Below, piece after piece: positions 21,333 through 26,297 of a DNA stretch of 26,297 nucleotides (positions within the stretch are counted from its first letter, which is position 1; each line of letters opens with the position of its first letter). The position numbers and the translations under genes were made by a program. The notes under the pieces were generated by a model. That model did not search any database. It was given only the letters and a program-made list of their open reading frames with translations, and had not been told where the DNA came from. This DNA comes from an uncultured Verrucomicrobium sp. (GTDB lineage: Bacteria; Verrucomicrobiota; Verrucomicrobiia; Methylacidiphilales; GAS474), in the NCBI GenBank assembly GCA_903889845.1, contig CAISZB010000452.1, positions 1-26,297 of the forward strand, written 5' to 3'.

Positions 21333-24300
21333 CGGCCTCCAGTTGCCGGTCGACGATCTCCCCGGTGTAGCGGTCGATGGCGAGGTGGAGCCAATAGCGC
21401 CGTTCCCCCTCGACGAGGAAGTTTTCCGGCGCCGTCGTCCCCGCGGGGTACCGCCCCGACTGGGCGACGATGTCGATCATCAGGTTCCACGTCCGCGTGT
21501 TCGCCGACTCGGCGAAGGCGCGGACGACGGCTTCCCGTTCCGTTTTGATGCCGCCCGACGAGACTGCGCTGAGGCCGCTCACGCCGCTGTTCGTCCCCAT
21601 GAAGCGGGTGACGATGTCGGAACGGCTGACGAAGGGGTTATTGGTGGCGATGTTGCGGAAGGAGGTCGCCACGGTGGAGGCCGTCGAGGCGGCCAGGCTG
21701 GGGCTGTTGTTCGTGGCAGCCAGGTTCGCCCCGCTCAGCAGGGCCTTCAGGACGGGGAGCGGCGCGGTGTTCGGATTGACGTGCCCGGCGACCGTCGTCC
21801 CTTCCGAGAGGCTGAAGAGGTCGAGGAGGGCCGCGTCGGGACTGTCGCCGGAGAAGAAGTTGAGCGTCCGCCACGGCATGTCGCGGAAGGCGTAGCCCAT
21901 CTCCGCGACCGAGACGAAGGGCCGGTTGAGGAGGGCCGGCCGGGTCGTGTTATCGCCCGTGTAGTACGGCAGATGGCTGGAATTCACGGAATTCGCGGCA
22001 TAGGCGGCATCGCCCAGCCGCTGCGTCTTGTCCATGTCGGCATAATAGGCGGGGAGGCCGGACGAGCCGGTGCTCAGGCTGGTGTTCGTGTTGGCCGCCC
22101 ACATGTGGAGGTAGTAGGGGGTCAACCGGGACGTCCCGGCAAGGCCCAGCGGCAGATTGGAATAGGCCTGGCTGTAGTAGGTGGGATTGCTGCCGGAAGC
22201 GGGCATGAGGCTGCTGCCCGCGACCATGGGGCTGGCACCCGCCGTTCCCCAATTCAAGTAGCGCGGATCGAAGAAACCACACGCGTAACCCCACCGGGAG
22301 GTGCGGGGATCGGGTTTGGTGTAGGCGAAGCTGTTGGCGGAGTTGTCGGTCGTCGGAAACGTCCAGTATCCCGTGGTGAGGCCCCAGGAAAGGGCCGTCG
22401 TCCCTGAGGTCGAGGGCTCCAGCCCGGCGAGCGTGCTGTAGGTGTGGTATTTCCCGTTCCATTCGAATTGGAGGGGCCAGACCGCCGTCTGCGAGATCAT
22501 GCACTCCCAGCCCGAACTGTTGCTCCCGCTGGTGGTTAAGGGCCAGGACCAGACCGCCGGCCACGTCCTGGCCGCGCCGGAAGAAGAAGCCTTGCCGACG
22601 GTCGGAAGGCCGACCGAGGGCAGCACCAGTCCGGCGATGGTTTTGTTGTAGTCCGCCCCGCTGGGACTCGAATTGCTGTTGAGGACGTAGTTCGTCGGGA
22701 GGGAGGGACTGGCCGACGTCTGGGTGTAGATGAGGGCCGGTTCGCGGTAGTCGGTGGCCTGGGCGGTGAAGGGAATGACGCCCGCATTCGTGACGGCCGC
22801 GCTGTTGAAGTAGGTGGTGTTTTGGACGACCCAGCGGGTCGTCCCCTGGCCGTCCGCATAGACGATCTGGACTTGGTAGTAGTCTCCCGCATAGGGGGCG
22901 ATGCAGAAATTGCTGGGACGCGTGGCGGCAGGGGTATTGCCCAGATTCTGGTGGGGATTCCACAACTCGTGATAGATCATCGGCGTGACGACGGTGCTCG
23001 ACGCCGTCGTCGTCGCGGTGCCGCTCGACCCCGAGGAGACCGCCAGCGAATAGGTCTTGAAGAGGGCCTTGTTGTAATAGGGCAGGTCCTCGATGCCGAA
23101 GAAGTTGAAGCCGTTGAAGGTGATCGTCGTCGGCACACTGTCGGAGTCCCATTGGTCGATGACATTCGCCCCGATCCGGATGATCTGATAGGGGAGGATC
23201 GCATCGGGATCGGGATACGACGGCAACGCACCGGCCCCCAAATAGTCCGCCCGCCCGCCGAGGGTCCCGCCCGTACCGGCCCGCCCCAGGCCGAGGGAAC
23301 CCGAAAGAATGCCCGCCTGGAGGAGCTCGAAGAAATTCGGGTCCCGCTGGAGGGAAGCGATCTCGTCGAGGGTGAGGATGCGGCCGGTCACGCCGCCGTA
23401 GTTGTAGGCCGTGGTCGGATAGCTCCAATGGCGGTAGAGACCGTCGGAGGCGTCTTTCCCGGTTTCGACGTAGTCGAGGCCGAAGTATTTCTGGATCGCG
23501 GTCTTGTTCTGCTGCCACGTCGCATCGTTGGTCGTCGCCTCCAGGAGGGCCAGCTTGTCGAGCGGGAAGCGGTATTTGACGAACGGCTCCCCCGCGTTGC
23601 GGACGAGGCCGGCGTTGTTCGTATACGTCGTCTGGATCCGGGGGTTCAGGATGAAGACATTGGCGTTGTAGTTGGTGAGGTTGCCGGTGATGCCATTGTA
23701 GGAATAGGCGAGGGTGCTCAGCTTCGTCGTCGTCCCGTATTGATGACTGAGGTAATCGAAGGGGGTCCCGGCGGCATTCGTGGCGTCCGCAGCAGGGCCC
23801 CAGACGGGGCCGTTCAATTCCCGGCTGAAGGTGGTCAGGTAGGGGAGGGCGGCGGCCCACTTCGTGTAGCCGGGCTGGGTGGTGAATTTGATGAGTTCCT
23901 GCCGTCCCAGGAAGGCCGTGTCCCCCTGGGCGACCCGGAGGAAGCCGTTGGTCGCCCAGTTCGTGACGTAGGCCGCATAGCTCGCCGTGTTGGCCGTGTT
24001 GCGCCAGGCGACGAGGGCGTTGACGTCGGAGGAGGTGAGGGCGTTCGTCAACTGGGTCAGGTCGGCCCAGGGCAGGAGGCCCTTGCTGCCGGCGGAACCG
24101 CTTGCCGCGTTCGGATAGCCGGCGACGTTGACGTCGAGCAGGCCGCTGGTGTCGTAGACGACGTAGGCGTAACGCCCCAGAACGCCGTTCTTGTTCCCGA
24201 GGGCGCTGGAGAGGTCTCCCCCGGTCGGAATGACGGGGCCCTGGCGCCCCAGCAATACCCAGGTCGGAATGGGGAAATGGTTCGTCGCGGTACCCGGGAC

Positions 24301-24834
24301 CAGCTGGGGCAGGTCCCAGCGCCGGAGGCTGACGCTGCGGCCATTGAGGGAATTGGAGGTCGTCAGCACGGAGGCGGCGAAGTTCGTCCCCAGGCGGGTC
24401 GTGGTCGTGTAGAAGGGCGCGCCCGGCTTGCTGACCTTCACGATGAGCTGAAGAGCGGGGTCGGTCGAAAGATTGCTCATCCGTTCCGGCATCGTGGCTG
24501 CTCCCGTGAGCGGGCGGTAGACGGGGTAGTTCGTACTCTTCGGCAGCGTACTGTTGAGGGTGTTGGCGGTGCTGTTGATCGCGATGGAGTTGGTCGATTT
24601 GGCCGGATCGGCGATCTCCGCCTGGAGCTGGCTGACGATCTGCGCCAGGGCGCTGCCGGCGATCTGGTCGGCCTGGATACCCCGGCTATAACCCTCCGTC
24701 GATTGGCGATCCTTTGAAACAACGCTGACGAAGGAGACCAGCAGGACCGTCAGCAGGGAGAGAAGCGCAAGGGTCGTAACCAGGGCCACGGCCTTTTCCG
24801 GGGAGGCGGGAGAGCGTGAAGCGGCAGGAGTCAC
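21322..24834 (-). CDS. Verru_Chthon cassette protein A-like secreted/membrane-anchored protein
   Basis: A very large protein (1170 residues from GTG at 24834) resembling the Verru_Chthon cassette protein A family (TIGR02600), known from Verrucomicrobiota and of unknown function. It begins with a type IV pilin/secretion-like anchor: a short N-terminal stretch, one hydrophobic helix (about 16-40, ALVTTLALLSLLTVLLVSFV) and a helical SKDRQSTEGYSRGIQADQIAGSALAQI segment as in PilX- or GspK-like proteins. The long remainder is rich in Ser, Thr, Asn, Tyr and Trp, and the C terminus has NPNTAPLPVLKALLSGANL and a conserved-looking YWLHLAIDRYTGEIVDRQ end. The upstream open frame to 25965 lies opposite the dehydrogenase gene and is judged non-coding; the start is the GTG just before the anchor. 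The usual partner genes B, C and D are not seen nearby. A degenerate operator half-site lies 10 bases upstream. Confidence 0.82.
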   Translation of the reverse strand: MTPAASRSPASPEKAVALVTTLALLSLLTVLLVSFVSVVSKDRQSTEGYSRGIQADQIAGSALAQIVSQLQAEIADPAKSTNSIAINSTANTLNSTLPKSTNYPVYRPLTGAATMPERMSNLSTDPALQLIVKVSKPGAPFYTTTTRLGTNFAASVLTTSNSLNGRSVSLRRWDLPQLVPGTATNHFPIPTWVLLGRQGPVIPTGGDLSSALGNKNGVLGRYAYVVYDTSGLLDVNVAGYPNAASGSAGSKGLLPWADLTQLTNALTSSDVNALVAWRNTANTASYAAYVTNWATNGFLRVAQGDTAFLGRQELIKFTTQPGYTKWAAALPYLTTFSRELNGPVWGPAADATNAAGTPFDYLSHQYGTTTKLSTLAYSYNGITGNLTNYNANVFILNPRIQTTYTNNAGLVRNAGEPFVKYRFPLDKLALLEATTNDATWQQNKTAIQKYFGLDYVETGKDASDGLYRHWSYPTTAYNYGGVTGRILTLDEIASLQRDPNFFELLQAGILSGSLGLGRAGTGGTLGGRADYLGAGALPSYPDPDAILPYQIIRIGANVIDQWDSDSVPTTITFNGFNFFGIEDLPYYNKALFKTYSLAVSSGSSGTATTTASSTVVTPMIYHELWNPHQNLGNTPAATRPSNFCIAPYAGDYYQVQIVYADGQGTTRWVVQNTTYFNSAAVTNAGVIPFTAQATDYREPALIYTQTSASPSLPTNYVLNSNSSPSGADYNKTIAGLVLPSVGLPTVGKASSSGAARTWPAVWSWPLTTSGSNSSGWECMISQTAVWPLQFEWNGKYHTYSTLAGLEPSTSGTTALSWGLTTGYWTFPTTDNSANSFAYTKPDPRTSRWGYACGFFDPRYLNWGTAGASPMVAGSSLMPASGSNPTYYSQAYSNLPLGLAGTSRLTPYYLHMWAANTNTSLSTGSSGLPAYYADMDKTQRLGDAAYAANSVNSSHLPYYTGDNTTRPALLNRPFVSVAEMGYAFRDMPWRTLNFFSGDSPDAALLDLFSLSEGTTVAGHVNPNTAPLPVLKALLSGANLAATNNSPSLAASTASTVATSFRNIATNNPFVSRSDIVTRFMGTNSGVSGLSAVSSGGIKTEREAVVRAFAESANTRTWNLMIDIVAQSGRYPAGTTAPENFLVEGERRYWLHLAIDRYTGEIVDRQLEAVSE

Positions 24835-24844
24835 AAACAATCGC

Positions 24845-24862
24845 AATGCTATTTTAAGGGAG
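24845..24862. promoter_or_regulatory. Degenerate operator-like half-site upstream of the Verru_Chthon A gene
   Basis: AATGCTATTTTAAGGGAG shares the first nine bases and the AAG at positions 12-14 with the full palindrome at 24974-24991, but lacks the right arm. It sits 10 bases upstream of the GTG start at 24834. It may be a weak or decayed operator for the same LacI-type regulator, or chance. Confidence 0.3.
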
Positions 24863-24943
24863 CGAAAGCGCAAACACGCCTTCTGCTTAGGTAGGTTCCG
24901 AAAGAAGGGTGAAAGGCTTCGGGCGGCAGGGAAAGGCCCCCGC

Positions 24944-24961
24944 AATGCTTTCAATAGCATC
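24944..24961. promoter_or_regulatory. Predicted operator of the LacI-type regulator (site 2)
   Basis: AATGCTTTCAATAGCATC is an 18 bp imperfect palindrome (12 of 18 symmetric). Its sequence is 16 of 18 identical to the reverse complement of site 3 (24974-24991), so the two are inverted copies, start to start 30 bases apart. They lie between the divergent Verru_Chthon A and 2-hydroxyacid dehydrogenase genes. Confidence 0.62.
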
Positions 24962-24973
24962 GCCGGCGGCGGG

Positions 24974-24991
24974 AATGCTATTGGAAGCATT
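24974..24991. promoter_or_regulatory. Predicted operator of the LacI-type regulator (site 3)
   Basis: AATGCTATTGGAAGCATT is an 18 bp palindrome with perfect 6 bp arms; with the flanking GG and CC the perfect arms are 8 bp (24972-24979 and 24986-24993). It is about 110 bases upstream of the dehydrogenase ATG and about 140 bases upstream of the Verru_Chthon A start. Its 30-base spacing from site 2, about three helical turns, would place two bound dimers on the same face of the DNA. Confidence 0.65.
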
Positions 24992-25101
24992 CCGGACCGC
25001 TTCCGGCAGGGGGACGGGCGGCGTAAGAAAGAGGCAGACCCAAGGCCCCCCACGACCGCGCTGCCGCCTCGGCGGCCCCGCCCCGGAATCATCCCCTCCC
25101 C

Positions 25102-26094
25102 ATGAAAACCCACCTCCTCTGCCTCCTCGACCAGATGTACTGGGAGCACGTCTACGGGCAGCCCGAGCGCGAGCGCCTGGCCGGGTTGGCGTCGACCCCG
25201 CCGCGCTTCCACACGAAGGAATCGATCCTCCGGCATCCCGAAGACCTGGCCCGGGCCGAGGTGATCCTCTCCGGCTGGGGCATGCCCCGCTGCGACGAGG
25301 CCTTCCTCGCCGGGGCGCCCCGCCTCAAGGCGATCTTCCACGCGGCGGGCAGCGTCCGCCCCTTCATCGACGACGCGGTGTGGCGCCGGGGCATCGTGGT
25401 CAGCAGCGCCAACGGCGCCCTCGCCATCACCGTCGCCGAATACACCCTCGCCCAGATCCTGCTCAGCCTGAAAGTGATGTGGCGGCAGGCGGCCGACATG
25501 CGCGCCACGCGGCGGCACCACCGCCAGCCGTTGCCCGGGATCTACGACAGCGTCGTCGGCCTCGTCTCCGTCGGCGCGGTGGCGCGGCACCTCCTCTCCC
25601 TCCTGCGCCACTTCGACCTGCGCGTCGTCGCCTACGATCCCTTTCTCCCGGAAGAGGAGGCGTGCCGACTCGGCATCGAGCTGGTCTCGCTGGAGGAACT
25701 CTTCGAGACCTCCCACGTCGTCTCCCTCCACACCCCGTGGCTGCCGGAAACGGAGGGGATGATCCGGGGCCATCACTTCGCCCGGATGCGGCGGGATGCG
25801 ACCTTCATCAACACCGCGCGCGGGGCCGTGGTGAACGAGCCGGAGATGATCGACGTCCTCCGGCGGCGGCCCGATCTCCAGGCCCTCCTCGACGTGACCC
25901 ACCCGGAACCGCCCGCGGACGATTCCCCGCTCTACGAGCTGCCCAACGTGATCCTGACCCCCCACATCGCCGGAGCCCTCGACGGGGAATGCCGCCGCCT
26001 GGGCGCCATGGCCATCGACGAATTCGAGCGCTACCTCAACGGCGAACCCCTTCAGGGCGAGGTCCGCGAGGCGATGATGGCGACGATTGCCTGA
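25102..26094 (+). CDS. D-isomer-specific 2-hydroxyacid dehydrogenase family protein
   Basis: NAD(P)-dependent oxidoreductase interconverting 2-hydroxy- and 2-oxoacids; the substrate is unknown. The 330-residue product has the split catalytic domain (1-103 and the C terminus) and a central nucleotide-binding domain. The catalytic residues are present: Arg240 in FINTARGAVVNE, Glu269 in DVTHPEPP and His288 in LTPHIAGAL. Asp179 in VVAYDPF sits where NAD-preferring members have an acidic residue. The glycine-rich loop is unusual: GLVSVGAVAR (153-162), where GxGxxG is expected, reads Ser156-Val-Gly158-Ala-Val-Ala161. The ATG at 25102 follows a GC-rich leader with a GCCGCC/GGCGGC repeat at 25063-25076 and no clear Shine-Dalgarno. 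Tandem operator sites 2 and 3 upstream suggest control by the LacI-type regulator. It ends 7 bases from the convergent dienelactone hydrolase gene. Confidence 0.88.
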   Translation: MKTHLLCLLDQMYWEHVYGQPERERLAGLASTPPRFHTKESILRHPEDLARAEVILSGWGMPRCDEAFLAGAPRLKAIFHAAGSVRPFIDDAVWRRGIVVSSANGALAITVAEYTLAQILLSLKVMWRQAADMRATRRHHRQPLPGIYDSVVGLVSVGAVARHLLSLLRHFDLRVVAYDPFLPEEEACRLGIELVSLEELFETSHVVSLHTPWLPETEGMIRGHHFARMRRDATFINTARGAVVNEPEMIDVLRRRPDLQALLDVTHPEPPADDSPLYELPNVILTPHIAGALDGECRRLGAMAIDEFERYLNGEPLQGEVREAMMATIA

Positions 26095-26101
26095 GAAGGG
26101 C

Positions 26102-26297
26102 CTATCCGAATAACTCCCGCTTGAAGAGTTCCACCGTCAGCTCCCATGCGATGCGCGTGGCGGCGGCATCGTAGCGCGGGCCCTCGTCGCGGGCGAAGGC
26201 GTGGGCGGCGTTGAACTCGTGCCACTGGAAGGTTCGCCCTTTCTCCGCCAGGGTGTCGTAAATCAACCGCCGTCCTTCACCCGGCACATGAGGGTCC
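26102..26297 (-). CDS. Dienelactone hydrolase family protein, C-terminal part (runs off the window)
   Basis: The last 64 residues of a dienelactone hydrolase-like alpha/beta hydrolase; the 5' part lies beyond the right edge. The visible sequence starts DPHVPGEGRRLIYDTL, with the Asp of the catalytic triad as its first complete residue. It continues with WHEFNAAHAFARDEGPRYD, in which the His of AHAF is the triad histidine, and ends with an amphipathic helix (ELTVELFKRELFG). This region is highly typical of the family. The GTG at 26287 within it is not a credible start. The nucleophile Cys or Ser is outside the window. Substrate unknown. Confidence 0.85.
   Translation of the reverse strand, partial: DPHVPGEGRRLIYDTLAEKGRTFQWHEFNAAHAFARDEGPRYDAAATRIAWELTVELFKRELFG

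Noticed and set aside
24835..25965. Extension of the Verru_Chthon A frame upstream, opposite the dehydrogenase gene.
   Set aside because: The sequence before the hydrophobic anchor is an antisense shadow of the dehydrogenase gene and carries the operator region; the GTG at 24834 is the sensible start.

Overview
The window is high-GC (roughly two-thirds G+C by eye), densely coded bacterial chromosome, most probably from a member of the Verrucomicrobiota. The case rests on a Verru_Chthon cassette protein A homologue, a PEP-CTERM surface protein with autotransporter-like repeats, a LacI-type regulator with the diverged HTH and hinge seen in this phylum, and a heparinase II/III plus sialate O-acetylesterase pair. 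No tRNA, rRNA, CRISPR array, IS element or phage gene was seen.

Left part, minus strand (about 70-4271): a housekeeping run consisting of an AT-richer secreted orphan, rarA (broken by a one-base frameshift), a YmdB-type metallophosphoesterase and a DusB-type tRNA-dihydrouridine synthase closed by a hairpin terminator. A small secreted cytochrome b562-like protein (4413-4961, plus strand) is divergent from the orphan.

Middle part, minus strand (5009-13389): eight genes plus a probable small ORF in one direction: fmt, a small basic orphan, a TPR protein, then a tight molybdoenzyme operon. The operon encodes an XdhC/PaoD-type chaperone, a MocA-type cytidylyltransferase and the three subunits of a Tat-exported PaoABC-like aldehyde oxidoreductase. 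It ends in a 69-residue cysteine-rich protein with a strong ribosome binding site. fmt is divergent from a plus-strand Sua5-type threonylcarbamoyl-AMP synthase (13480-14481). The two share a 91 bp region with back-to-back promoters set in an inverted repeat.

Right part (14510-26297): a carbohydrate and cell-surface locus. Heparinase II/III and sialate O-acetylesterase genes form a two-gene minus-strand operon. Next come the PEP-CTERM protein (minus), a divergent LacI-type regulator (plus), a large Verru_Chthon cassette A protein (minus, convergent and overlapping with the regulator gene) and a D-2-hydroxyacid dehydrogenase (plus). The C-terminal piece of a dienelactone hydrolase runs off the right edge.

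The most interesting signal is an 18 bp palindrome of the form AATGC(N8)GCATT. One copy lies in front of the LacI gene, facing the PEP-CTERM gene. Two mutually inverted copies lie exactly 30 bp apart between the Verru_Chthon A gene and the dehydrogenase gene, and a degenerate copy sits just upstream of the Verru_Chthon A start. I infer a local regulon in which this LacI-type protein controls itself, two surface proteins and the dehydrogenase. There is no gene-free stretch above 300 bases; the longest is 24835-25101, which holds these operators.
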